Source: Candidatus Obscuribacterales bacterium (lineage in GTDB: Bacteria; Cyanobacteriota; Vampirovibrionia; Obscuribacterales; Obscuribacteraceae). Taken from it: a stretch of 52,141 nucleotides of DNA. The notes beneath the pieces are model-generated. The model ran no database searches, had not been told where the DNA came from, and saw nothing but the letters and a program-made list of their open reading frames with translations. Both the position numbers and the translations under genes were made by a program. Where the stretch lies: the NCBI GenBank assembly GCA_019746975.1, contig JAIERK010000016.1, positions 1 to 52,141 of the forward strand, read 5' to 3'. This document shows, piece after piece, positions 16,146 through 25,825 of the stretch. Numbering within the stretch: position 1 is the stretch's first letter; the number at the start of each line of letters is the position of its first letter.

Positions 16146-18873
16146 ACGTATCGAGACCATCTCCAATTTTTAAGAGCGTGACTGGGTCGGACCAGGTTCC
16201 AGCAGGCTTTTTTGCTCCATCCAGACAGCGCACCCTCACCTCGTAATAAGCAGGCTTCGGAAAAAGGGAAGGCTGCAATTCTACGACACCCCTGTTTTGA
16301 TCGACGTTAAGCGTCGAATGAACTGGATTCGCTCTAGTGCCCATCAAGAAATTGTCGAAAAAGAAGTTTGGTTTGGTCACCTCGATTTCTGCATATCGAG
16401 CGCTTGCAACTTTGGATCCATCGAAAACAAACATTACCTTTTCGTCCTTAATTACATATTCACCAGTGTTCAAGGGTTTCGGATCATGGAGGGCAGCATA
16501 TGGGATCAAGCGGTCACGTCTTACTAGTTTGATGTTACTAACCTCGATTGTATCGGCTGGGAACATCCGGATAACGAGCGAGGTTATCTTTCCAGCGGAG
16601 TACCACTTAAAGAAATTGGAAAGCTGAATACTAAAATGGTCGCCGTTCTTGAGTTCGGCAACATTAATCGCAATAAGAGACCAATTTTCAAGTCTTTCTT
16701 TATCGCTCGCAAGTGAATTCCATCCGATAGCCATAGGCACAAGCGCGCTTTTATCGCCAGGCTTCAAGGTGCCCTTCAAGTCAAAGTCAAGAAAGTCATA
16801 TTGCAGCGGGTGAATGTTCAATTTGTCAATCTGTAACCTGGCACCATCCTCGGTATTATGAATGGTGATACCGTCCCCTCTTACTTCGTTGGTTCCTTTC
16901 CCATCAAAACTCCAGGTCGAGCCGACTGCCTTGGAAATCTCTGATGCACGAACCGGAAGCGATAACTCTTCTGGAAGATTTTCTTCACCACCCCAAGCTA
17001 TTGGATGATACTTCAAATCTTTCCGACTCCATACGTACGGTCCCCGAATTTGCTCGTCTCGCGACAACGCACGAAAACGTGAGCTGTTAATCAGCTCATA
17101 AGGACCGAAAATAAATGGCTCGAAAGTAATGATTTTTTCCGACAGCGAGTGTTCAGTGAAGGGTGGTCTGAGCAAGTGGTGGAAGGTAGAACCATTGAAA
17201 TTTTGATGTGCGCCTTTGTAGTCTTTAGGTATGCCAAGGACGACGATTTTCGACTGCTCGTTACCGGCTTCGGCTTCTGCCAGATTCACTGTTTCATCCT
17301 TAATCTTCTGCATTTCGTGGCCGGCTGTCTGCCAGATCAGATTGGAGTTGTAGGTTGCCCAGCCCAGCACTGCAGTCATCACCATAAATACCAGCCCGCT
17401 TGTGATACCGAGATTGGTGTTAGCCTCGCGTGGTAGGCTGTATCGGGAGTTGGCTTTCGGAGGGTGAAAAAGAAGCACCGGCCATAGTGCACTGTATGAC
17501 AGGGTGAAGAAGAACAACAATCTGCTTGTTTCCAGCCCGTTGCCCAGTCCCCAGAGCTCGGAGAGAGGCACTATAGAGATTATCATCCAGGTGACGACAA
17601 AAAGCAGCCATCGCGTTGGATTGGCCTGAGCGATCAGACGAATCACAACGATGCAAACACAGGCAACCAGAGCGATAGAAAGAAACCACTGAGGAATCAT
17701 CATCGATGTTGTCAAACTCGTCGGAATTGGCAAAAGAAACCGCAAAATATTGTTCAAACTAAACCAGCGCAGTAAGAGAGGCCAATCCAGTCCTCCTCCC
17801 GAACTTCCGCCGAAACCACCCAAGAGCGTCCCCAGAAGTTGAATTCTCAGGACTAAATAGATAGCGCTGACCAGGAAGAACGGCCACGTTTTTTTGTAAG
17901 CGAGCGCGAGACGGCCGGATAATCTCCAGCGATGAGCATCGGGTGATGCACCATTTGTAATATCATCGGAAGGCCTGTCGTCACCCGTTTTGCAAGTTTC
18001 ACCCTTCACTGTCGGGGCCGCCTCAGAGGGAGCCTCCTCTTCTTTATCTTCTTCGGGACGCACTTTCTGCTTCTTTTTGCGCTTTGCTTTCTTGAACTCC
18101 TTTTCCATGTGCGCGACCTGACGCGCCGATGGTGCCTTTTTGGGTTTTGCAGGATCTTCAGGTGGCTGGTCAGTTTTTTCAACAACCCGGGGCTTCGTCC
18201 TGGAAACCAGCTCCTTGAATTGCTCCTCTTCGGGCCATATCATGTAGTACGAAAAGGCAAGAACCGGCAAGCCGATTGAGATCTCGTTGCTCAGAAGAGC
18301 ACAAGCGAAACAAAACAATGCGATGAAGTAGGGTGCTCGCCGTTTTTCTTGATGGTTTATCACCAGAAGAACCATGGTTAGAAGAAAGAAGGGACCTGCA
18401 AGAATGTCGGCCCGTCCTGATATCCAGGTAACATCTTCAACATGGAGTGGAGAGACGGCAAAGAGCAGTGCCGAAAAAAATGCAACCCAGCTGGAATTCG
18501 AATCCGGCCAACTCCTCGTCATTCGCCTCATAAGCGCGAAAAACAGGTATACGGTAGTTATGTATAAACAGAGGCTAGTCAGGTGATAGCCAAACGCGTT
18601 GTCCTTCCAGAGCAAGAAATCGAAGAGAAAGGTGAAGCCCAACAGCGGTCTGTAGAATCCGAAGCTGGGAAGCTTAAGATAGTTGCTCGTAAAATTTCTC
18701 CAGATGAGCTCGTAGTGGCCATCATGCATAACATTATGGGCAAAATTGACCTGCCAGATATCATCAGCGACGAACCAGGCGCCAAGCGCAGGGTAAAAAC
18801 ACACAACGACAACAACAAAGAGAATTGCTAACTGGACAATGGTCCGCTTATGAGGTTTATTAAATTTTGCCAT
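16135..18873 (-). CDS. GT-C-fold membrane glycosyltransferase-like protein
   Basis: 912 residues from ATG 18873 (GTG 18891 would add six). About ten to twelve membrane segments fill residues 10-550. The first loop contains FVADDIW, the acidic pair typical of GT-C enzymes using polyprenyl-phosphate sugars, and SPLHVEDVTWISGRADILAG matches the conserved loop of TMTC/PMT-like proteins. Between spans, residues about 220-310 form a long, highly charged insertion rich in Lys, Glu and Pro. The C-terminal 350 residues are soluble and beta-rich, ending with an FN3-like segment (AYYEVRVRCLDGAKKPAGTW). Sugar and acceptor are unknown. It diverges from the quinone oxidoreductase gene. Confidence 0.75.
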   Translation of the reverse strand: MAKFNKPHKRTIVQLAILFVVVVVCFYPALGAWFVADDIWQVNFAHNVMHDGHYELIWRNFTSNYLKLPSFGFYRPLLGFTFLFDFLLWKDNAFGYHLTSLCLYITTVYLFFALMRRMTRSWPDSNSSWVAFFSALLFAVSPLHVEDVTWISGRADILAGPFFLLTMVLLVINHQEKRRAPYFIALFCFACALLSNEISIGLPVLAFSYYMIWPEEEQFKELVSRTKPRVVEKTDQPPEDPAKPKKAPSARQVAHMEKEFKKAKRKKKQKVRPEEDKEEEAPSEAAPTVKGETCKTGDDRPSDDITNGASPDAHRWRLSGRLALAYKKTWPFFLVSAIYLVLRIQLLGTLLGGFGGSSGGGLDWPLLLRWFSLNNILRFLLPIPTSLTTSMMIPQWFLSIALVACVCIVVIRLIAQANPTRWLLFVVTWMIISIVPLSELWGLGNGLETSRLLFFFTLSYSALWPVLLFHPPKANSRYSLPREANTNLGITSGLVFMVMTAVLGWATYNSNLIWQTAGHEMQKIKDETVNLAEAEAGNEQSKIVVLGIPKDYKGAHQNFNGSTFHHLLRPPFTEHSLSEKIITFEPFIFGPYELINSSRFRALSRDEQIRGPYVWSRKDLKYHPIAWGGEENLPEELSLPVRASEISKAVGSTWSFDGKGTNEVRGDGITIHNTEDGARLQIDKLNIHPLQYDFLDFDLKGTLKPGDKSALVPMAIGWNSLASDKERLENWSLIAINVAELKNGDHFSIQLSNFFKWYSAGKITSLVIRMFPADTIEVSNIKLVRRDRLIPYAALHDPKPLNTGEYVIKDEKVMFVFDGSKVASARYAEIEVTKPNFFFDNFLMGTRANPVHSTLNVDQNRGVVELQPSLFPKPAYYEVRVRCLDGAKKPAGTWSDPVTLLKIGDGLDTYVY

Positions 18874-18952
18874 CACCCAAAAGTATTCCACGCGGAAGAC
18901 AGCTTAAGATCTCATTAGAGATGCACCAGACAATGAAGGCAAGAGGGAATAG

Positions 18953-19948
18953 ATGGCGACCGATAATAAGGCACACTCGATCCAGGCGATTCGTATCGAA
19001 CAATATGGCGGAACAGACGTTCTCAGACTCAAGGAGATAACGTTACCTTCACCGGGTGCCGGACAAGCACTTGTTCGATTGAAAGCTGCCGGCCTCAACT
19101 TTATCGACATCTACCGTCGACGCGGCGATTACCCGGTGGAGTTACCCTACACTCCAGGCCTAGAAGCCGCAGGTGTCGTGGAAGAGGTAGGCGAAGGTGT
19201 AACTAGGGTAGCAAAGGGAGATCGCGTATGTTACACCGGTCAGCCCGGTGCATACGCTGAGGCCGCTCTCGTAGATGCCGACAAGTTGATACCGCTACCG
19301 GATTCGTTGTCATTTTCACAAGGAGCAGCATTGCCACTTCAGGGCATGACAGCTCACTATTTGATTAATGAGTATCACAAACCAAGACCGGATATGCCGG
19401 TGTTGATCCACGCGGCCGCAGGCGGCATGGGGCTCCTGCTTGTTCAGTGGGCCAGGCATCTACGTGCAATGGTAATCGGCACGGTTTCCACCGCAGAGAA
19501 GGCCGAGTTGGCAATGCAAGCCGGATGCGATCACGTCATCAACTACGCGGAGCAGGACTTCGTCACAGAAGTAAAGCGCATCACCGGTAATGGCGGCGCC
19601 GAACTTATAATCGACGGAGTGGGAAAAGATACTTTTCCAGGTGATCTCGAAGCGGTATCACTTCGTGGCACGATCGTAATTTTCGGATCCGCTAGCGGCA
19701 AAGCCGATCCAGTCAGTCCCAACCTTTTTCAACAAAAGTCGATCAAGGTTTGCGGTGGCAGTTTGTTCAATTTCATGCTTGATCGCAACGAGCTTCTGAT
19801 GCGTGCACACGACGTAATCCATGGCGTCCAAGCCGGCTGGCTAAAATTGAATGTGCATCACGAATTTCCGCTGAAAGAGGCCGACAAGGCACATAAACTC
19901 CTTGAGGGTCGGCAATCAACAGGCAAAATCGTGTTGACGATGAACTAG
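18953..19948 (+). CDS. qor: Zinc-independent NAD(P)H:quinone oxidoreductase (QOR family)
   Basis: 331 residues, ATG with an AGAGGG site. This is a medium-chain dehydrogenase of the zeta-crystallin/QOR branch: AAGLNFIDIYRRRGDYP is the conserved substrate-pocket segment, AAAGGMGLLLVQWARHL is the nucleotide-binding glycine motif, and the zinc-ligand cysteines of alcohol dehydrogenases are lacking. The end (FPLKEADKAHKLLEGRQSTG then GKIVL) is the standard family terminus. Such enzymes reduce quinones or reactive enals with NADPH in the cytoplasm; the exact substrate is not readable. Length is normal. The symbol denotes the family rather than proven orthology. Confidence 0.92.
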   Translation: MATDNKAHSIQAIRIEQYGGTDVLRLKEITLPSPGAGQALVRLKAAGLNFIDIYRRRGDYPVELPYTPGLEAAGVVEEVGEGVTRVAKGDRVCYTGQPGAYAEAALVDADKLIPLPDSLSFSQGAALPLQGMTAHYLINEYHKPRPDMPVLIHAAAGGMGLLLVQWARHLRAMVIGTVSTAEKAELAMQAGCDHVINYAEQDFVTEVKRITGNGGAELIIDGVGKDTFPGDLEAVSLRGTIVIFGSASGKADPVSPNLFQQKSIKVCGGSLFNFMLDRNELLMRAHDVIHGVQAGWLKLNVHHEFPLKEADKAHKLLEGRQSTGKIVLTMN

Positions 19949-20476
19949 ATTTCTAGGCAGATGTACAGCGGCGTCGCTTGACGAACTCTCTCCTTTTCCT
20001 ACAGCGTCTATTCCGACATCGGAATACACTTCGCGCCATGATTGAAGTTCTCACTCCGCGCCTTTTGTTCGCATGCAGCTAGACAAGTAAACAGCCGGCT
20101 GCCAAGAGATTCAAAAACGTGACAAGCACTCAGATCAACCCGCTCCAAACTAAAGTTGATTTCGCTACTCTCGTGCAGAGCGCTTGATCTCACGTTCGTG
20201 AGCGCGCCCGCCCTGGTCTTCTTCGCATACCTTGCAATCCATATTTCATCTTGGTGTACTAGACACATTAAGTATGTTTCGGATATCATCCCACAAAGCT
20301 ATACGCTGCCTTTAACTGGCAGGCGTGTGGCGTTTGGCAACTCAACTTCGATTGCTGGTGACAACACCAGAGGTAACCGAATCACAATTGAGAGTAATTA
20401 AGTCAACCGGTGGACGCAATCAGAGCGGACACTTGGGTTGTCTGTTTTGTCGTGAGCTTTTGGAGGGCATCAGGCT
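19949..20476. other. 528-bp intergenic region upstream of the giant adhesin
   Basis: Holds an 18-bp interrupted palindrome at 20009-20026 and presumably the promoter of the 1754-residue secreted protein. A 93-residue open frame on the minus strand at 20008-20289 has no ribosome site and no recognisable features, so I leave it uncalled. The ribosome site GGAGGG precedes ATG 20477. Confidence 0.5.
20009..20026. repeat. Palindrome TATTCCGA-CA-TCGGAATA
   Basis: Perfect 8-base arms around a 2-base centre, about 60 bp after qor and 450 bp before the adhesin gene. The central 14 bases (TTCCGACATCGGAA) equal the centre of the 48-bp palindrome at 9106-9153 except for one base. A shared regulator site is possible. 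Confidence 0.5.
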
Positions 20477-23400
20477 ATGCGCAACGCAAGATTGAACCAG
20501 GCGGCCAATCTGTTATTCACTCGTTTCCTTCCCATGACAGCAGGCACCTGCCTCCTTGTGTCAGCCAATCCATGCGAAGCCCGCGGCGGCGACGATACCG
20601 CACGCCTGGCACGATTGCAAAACAGAGAAAATCGCATTCAGCTCTCAAGAAGGGAAGGGCGCCAGGCGACGAACACGGCGCTTAATCCATTCATTCAGGG
20701 CGGATTTACGCCAGCGTTCAACGCTCACGTGACACGACAGACAACCGGTCTGGGTTCTCGACAGTTCGACCTAGACCTCTCATCGAATCTCAAAAACATT
20801 CAGTTGGGATCAAAACTTTTTGATGGACAGGAACACGTCACAATCAATGTCGGCGGGGAGAGTGAAACATTCACACCTGGACAGCAAGTAACTGCAGCGC
20901 AATTTGTCGCTATTCAACAAGTTCTCGCCAAAGGACCGCAGTCCATCTCGATTAGCGCTAATGGTACCGCAAATGGTGGCACATTCTCACTTAACGACTC
21001 CGCTTCATCGAGAGTCGGCGATGTCGTCGTTCCTCAAAACGTATCGGCGGTGAGTTATTTTAACAACAACCGTTCTCTAAATTTTGCAGGCGACTTGACC
21101 AACAACGGCTCGATACTTGGTGTTTCGACAGACAATAAAGTAAGGTCCGGGATGATATCGGCAGACGATATCACAAATACCGGTACCATAACCACCGACC
21201 TCCACGGCACAGCTCTCGAGTCTATGAAAGGGACGGTCAACCACCTCGACCTGACGTTGTTAGCGGAGAACTCTCTCAATAATACCGGAACGATCTCTTC
21301 GAGCGGCAACTTGACAGTGGCAACAGCTAACGGCGCTATAACGAACGCGACACCGTCAGTGGTATCAGCAGCGAAACAACTCAACATATTCGTTGGCGAC
21401 GGCAACTTGCGCAACAGCGGCGTGATCAATGCCGTCGATGGTAATCTCAACATCGCGACGTCAAAACTGGCGACAGACTTAAATATAGATGGAGCAAGTG
21501 GAACCTTCTCCGCCGACCACGGCGACATCAACATCCGGGACAACACCAACACGGATGACAGCGCCACCAATCTCAACGGCGGCACCTATTTGTCCGACAA
21601 GCTCAACATACACGGCGGAAAAGGTTCAATCAACACATATGTAGATGAGATAAGCGGACAGTTGAATACCGACGGTCTTGCCGCGCATGTACTCACTACC
21701 GATGGTACCCTGACACTGGGCTCCAACTGCCTCACCGGAGATCCGACATTTGCCAACACCGCCGGCGATATCATCATCAACGGAGCTGTAACCGCCGGAG
21801 AAAGCATCACGATATTGGCGGCGGGCAACATCATCGCGACAGGCACAGCTTATATCAGCACAGCCAACTCTACAGGCACGATCAATACTCCAGCCACTGA
21901 TGTCACACTGGTCGCGGGAGCTACAGTCACCAACCCTGGTGGCTCAAACACGACAGGCATTCCAGTCCCGGGCATCGGTATAGGCACCGGTAACCAGGCG
22001 ACGGTGAACTTCACGGGAGGATTAGGTGGCAACATCGACTTCACCGGAAGCAAGTATCTGGGATATCTGATTGACACGAGTTCGACTCTCCAGGGTGGCG
22101 GCAATCAGCAAGATAACGGAGGCGACGTCATCCTCGCCGCTTTCTCGACCAGCGTCGATAACGGACGAATTCTCTTTCCCGACGGGCGTCTTGCAATCAA
22201 AACGTCTAGTTTGTACAACAACTCAGGCGACGTTTCACTGATCGCCGGCAACGCATCGACCAGTACAAAGACCGCCGCGATCAGAACCGGCATCATCAAT
22301 ACGCAAACTGACCTCAGCCTGGGCAACAATGATGGCGATGTTCGCGTATTCGCTGCTCAACCCGAGACCTCAGACGGCAATGTCACGCCAATCACATACG
22401 ACTCGACAGGCGCACGCGTTGGTGTCACCGGATATGAGTTCAACCCGGCCAATCTTAACTTGACCGGCGGTACAATTGTCCTCAACGGTGCGATTCTTGC
22501 CGGTGATGCAAACGCAGACATCATCACAGCACAATCAGGTGTCGGCGGAATTTTTCAGAGTGGAGAAGGAAGAGTTCAAGCTGGACGCGTCACGCTCACT
22601 GCCGGCACCGGAGGTATCGGTGGAGGGCTCGCATCGAAGAAAGCCACCCGCGTGCTCACCGAAACTGATACTCTCAACCTCAATAGCGGTAGCAGCGTAT
22701 TCGTCAACAACCTCGGCAACGTCACGCTCGGAACTGCAGCGCTTCCAGGCGGCACCGGTGGCGATGGAGGTACGTTCGACGTCAGCACCACCGCCAATGG
22801 TGAGGGTGACGGACAAATCACAGTAAGAAACGGCGATTCCATCGCCGCGACAAGCGGACTGCTGGCGTTCATCAATCTCACTTCGTCGGGCGATATCGCT
22901 GGTGCGTCCGGCATCAGAACGCCGGGCGGCGCGACTTTGGTCGCCAACACGGTTAACCTTGCAGATGTTAATCCTGCCGATGGCGTTGTCGGTCTGGGAT
23001 TCGGCAACATTGGTCAAAACGTAGGAAATCCAATCAACGTAGATGCTAATTTTGTCGGCGCAAACACTCAGGGAAGCGTCTTCGTTCTCTCTGATGGAGC
23101 GGTCACTATTCTGGATTCTTCGGCAGGCAACCTCGACACATTCGACGTGCGCACGACAGCAGACGTTGGTGGCAATGGTTCAATCACGATCGCAGGAACA
23201 ATTGCATCGGCATTCGGAAGAATAGGAACAATTTTCCTGGCTTCTACAGAGACTGGAGCCGGTATCGGCGGTATCGTCACGAACGGACCGCTAGTGGCGG
23301 AAACTGTGCGGTTGCGCGATGACAACAATGCTAGCGGCAACGGTGACGGCAACGCCAGCATCGGTACGGCGGACGCTCCAATTCTAGTTCAAGCCTCCGT

Positions 23401-25741
23401 TCTCAACGTAGATACAACCGGTCCAGAGATAAACATCGTCAACACAATTGCGACAGGAATGAACCTCAACGCCGTCGGGACCAACGTACGCAGACCAGGC
23501 ACATTCACGCTTACCTCGTCGAGTACAATTCATACGACAGGAACAGTGTTCGTAAATACGGCAGCAAACCTTATTGTGGGCGGCAAATCGACCTCGAGCG
23601 GCAATATCATCCTGGGCGGCGATATCGATGTGTTAGGCGGTACCGCGACGCTAACCGCCAGCGGCAACATAACTCGCGAAAATAACAACAACGACATCAT
23701 CGCAACAAACACAATTTTGACTTCCACCGCCGGCAGTATTGGCACCGATTTGATACCGCTCACGATGCTCACCACCAACCTGACTGCCAATGCCGTAGGC
23801 AATGTTTACATCGCCAACGAAGATGTCGGCACTCTCAACTTGGTCAGCACAACAGCCAAGGGTCAGTTCTCACTCGTATCGGACGGCGCGATCAACGTCA
23901 ACTCAGACATCCTGACTGCAACCGGAATCAAAATTGAAACTACAGGTAGCACTGTCACCGACGACATCACGATAAACGGTTTGCTGGGCAGCACGAAGAC
24001 CACTTCCTACGTGGAAATCACTTCCGATGGACTTGGAGATATCATCTTTCCGAATACCAACAATGTAATTGGCGCCAAAGTTCGAGTTGATCTCTCGACC
24101 GGCGGCGGCTTTATTGGCACTCAGGCGGCCCCAGTTATTGTGCAGACGCCAGGACTGTCGGCGAATACTGACGGAGCACCTGGAGAAGTAAATCTCGTCG
24201 CGCTGGCATCTAAGAAGGTCCCGACAACGCTGTTCAATTCGGGGTCCGAAGGAGACTTTTTCCTTGCCTCAACAGGCTCGATTAATCTCACCAATCTGGT
24301 GACAGTCGATGGCAATATCGGCGTGCTCGCCGCAGGAAAGACCGGCAATATAACCACTCAGCAGAATTCAATCATTCAGATAGCTGAGCCCGGCAACCGG
24401 ACGAACCAGCCTGTATCGATCCTACTTGCCTCGACCAGTACGAAGGGCGTGATTACGCTGGCACCGGGGACCACCGTCGCCACTTACCTGACGGGTGTAA
24501 AAACCGGTGCAGGCCAGGGTGACATAACCATTCAAACAGCACCGCTCAACGGAGCCCCAGCCGGAACCAACCCAGGCAACGTCACAATAACGACAATGGG
24601 CACTGGCGCGGTCTTATTCGGAGACACGACAATCACAGCCCTCGCACCCAACAACATCTTGAACGCCCTCGATGCAGACATAATTTTCCAGGCCGGACAA
24701 CGTCCAGGTTCCATAGTATTGGGTGGCGGAGTGACTATCACGGCAGACCCACCTGTGACGGCAACAACGACTGCACCAACGACGCCTTTTGTTTCACTGT
24801 CCGCTCAAAATCACCTGGCGACGACTCTTGCAGCGATGATTCCATCCATGCAAACAAACGAATCCACGGCGTCATCCTCAGAAGCGACACCATCGGCAAT
24901 GGCGGTCAGCTCACAACCGGTCACCGGTCAGATAATGCCAAACATCGGAACCTCACTCAATGGCTTCGCAAACCTCGACTCATCACTCGCCACAATCGAG
25001 ACAGCTCTCAGCCTCGCTGCACCAGCCAAACAGGGTTGGCTCAGCGACACCGAACTCGCCTCCGGTGAAATTCCCGCAGCAATCGTTAGTGATCGACAAA
25101 CAGGCCTCCCGAGTGACTCGAGCTGTGCCACCATTGCAATGCCAATCATGGTACCGACATCAGTAAAACTCAGCAATGGAAGAACACTTTCAGGCTCAAT
25201 TCAAAATGATGGGGCACAACAGAGCACCAGCCTGCTCCGAGGGTCTGCACTGTTTGCACCCAGCATTGATACCGTGATCGAAACGGCCGTCGGAAACGTC
25301 CGGGTCGGAGCGAACTCACTCGCTCTCGTAATGGCATTTGCAAATGGACTAGCCGTGTATGATCTCGACGATGTCCGCAAAGGCTCCGTCGAAGTCACGG
25401 CTGCCGGTCATTCGATCAAATTGTCGCCTGGACAGCACCTCTACATCACCGGCGACAACGTCAGATCATTCGCCGATATCAATCCGGCGCAATTGATCGG
25501 CTATCGAGGAGTAACGAGCCGCAAGCTCAACAACGGTCATACCGCTTTCTCAGCCGAATTCTCGGTTCCTCATGCCATCCATGCGGTCAAGCCGCTGAAA
25601 GAGTTGGTTAAATCAAACCATCCAGAAGCACAGAAGATCTCTTCCCACCTATTGAAGACAACCGCAGCAATTATGCAATTGCGCGGCAACTCCGAATATC
25701 AGCAGATGTTCAGAGCGGCAAAAACTGCTTACGCCAGGTAA
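20477..25741 (+). CDS. Giant secreted beta-helix (filamentous-hemagglutinin-like) protein with FecR-like C-terminus
   Basis: 1754 residues, GGAGGG ribosome site. A signal-peptide-like N-terminus (FLPMTAGTCLLVSANPCEA) leads to residues about 100-1450 built from short beta-strand turns rich in Asn, Gly and Thr, with recurring NTGTI, SGNL and AGNI units, as in filamentous hemagglutinins and autotransporter passengers. No beta-barrel translocator end is present. A Ser/Thr-rich linker near 1430-1500 precedes a FecR-like domain from about residue 1598 (TVIETAVGNVRVGANSLALV, LAVYDLDDVRKGSVEV, SIKLSPGQHLYI), then a helical tail. Probable surface adhesin or matrix protein; the secretion route is not visible. 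Followed by a strong terminator. Confidence 0.88.
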   Translation: MRNARLNQAANLLFTRFLPMTAGTCLLVSANPCEARGGDDTARLARLQNRENRIQLSRREGRQATNTALNPFIQGGFTPAFNAHVTRQTTGLGSRQFDLDLSSNLKNIQLGSKLFDGQEHVTINVGGESETFTPGQQVTAAQFVAIQQVLAKGPQSISISANGTANGGTFSLNDSASSRVGDVVVPQNVSAVSYFNNNRSLNFAGDLTNNGSILGVSTDNKVRSGMISADDITNTGTITTDLHGTALESMKGTVNHLDLTLLAENSLNNTGTISSSGNLTVATANGAITNATPSVVSAAKQLNIFVGDGNLRNSGVINAVDGNLNIATSKLATDLNIDGASGTFSADHGDINIRDNTNTDDSATNLNGGTYLSDKLNIHGGKGSINTYVDEISGQLNTDGLAAHVLTTDGTLTLGSNCLTGDPTFANTAGDIIINGAVTAGESITILAAGNIIATGTAYISTANSTGTINTPATDVTLVAGATVTNPGGSNTTGIPVPGIGIGTGNQATVNFTGGLGGNIDFTGSKYLGYLIDTSSTLQGGGNQQDNGGDVILAAFSTSVDNGRILFPDGRLAIKTSSLYNNSGDVSLIAGNASTSTKTAAIRTGIINTQTDLSLGNNDGDVRVFAAQPETSDGNVTPITYDSTGARVGVTGYEFNPANLNLTGGTIVLNGAILAGDANADIITAQSGVGGIFQSGEGRVQAGRVTLTAGTGGIGGGLASKKATRVLTETDTLNLNSGSSVFVNNLGNVTLGTAALPGGTGGDGGTFDVSTTANGEGDGQITVRNGDSIAATSGLLAFINLTSSGDIAGASGIRTPGGATLVANTVNLADVNPADGVVGLGFGNIGQNVGNPINVDANFVGANTQGSVFVLSDGAVTILDSSAGNLDTFDVRTTADVGGNGSITIAGTIASAFGRIGTIFLASTETGAGIGGIVTNGPLVAETVRLRDDNNASGNGDGNASIGTADAPILVQASVLNVDTTGPEINIVNTIATGMNLNAVGTNVRRPGTFTLTSSSTIHTTGTVFVNTAANLIVGGKSTSSGNIILGGDIDVLGGTATLTASGNITRENNNNDIIATNTILTSTAGSIGTDLIPLTMLTTNLTANAVGNVYIANEDVGTLNLVSTTAKGQFSLVSDGAINVNSDILTATGIKIETTGSTVTDDITINGLLGSTKTTSYVEITSDGLGDIIFPNTNNVIGAKVRVDLSTGGGFIGTQAAPVIVQTPGLSANTDGAPGEVNLVALASKKVPTTLFNSGSEGDFFLASTGSINLTNLVTVDGNIGVLAAGKTGNITTQQNSIIQIAEPGNRTNQPVSILLASTSTKGVITLAPGTTVATYLTGVKTGAGQGDITIQTAPLNGAPAGTNPGNVTITTMGTGAVLFGDTTITALAPNNILNALDADIIFQAGQRPGSIVLGGGVTITADPPVTATTTAPTTPFVSLSAQNHLATTLAAMIPSMQTNESTASSSEATPSAMAVSSQPVTGQIMPNIGTSLNGFANLDSSLATIETALSLAAPAKQGWLSDTELASGEIPAAIVSDRQTGLPSDSSCATIAMPIMVPTSVKLSNGRTLSGSIQNDGAQQSTSLLRGSALFAPSIDTVIETAVGNVRVGANSLALVMAFANGLAVYDLDDVRKGSVEVTAAGHSIKLSPGQHLYITGDNVRSFADINPAQLIGYRGVTSRKLNNGHTAFSAEFSVPHAIHAVKPLKELVKSNHPEAQKISSHLLKTTAAIMQLRGNSEYQQMFRAAKTAYAR

Positions 25742-25762
25742 TAAAGAGATAACTGAACTTAT

Positions 25763-25790
25763 AGCCGGCCTCAGAACGAGGCCGGCTTTT
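25763..25790 (+). terminator. Intrinsic terminator after the giant secreted protein
   Basis: AGCCGGCCTC and GAGGCCGGCT form a perfect 10-bp GC-rich stem with a 5-base loop, followed by TTTT. It starts about 20 bases after the stop codon at 25741 and separates this gene from proC. Confidence 0.92.
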
Positions 25791-25825
25791 CACTTATAAT
25801 TGCACGGTCATAACAGGAGTGCGAC

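Noticed and set aside
20008..20289. 93-residue minus-strand frame in the gap before the adhesin
   Set aside because: No ribosome site, no domain, and it overlaps the palindrome; evidence is too weak for a gene call.
22535..23017. Open frames antisense to the giant secreted protein
   Set aside because: Repeat-rich composition of the sense gene keeps other frames open; the products have no recognisable domains.
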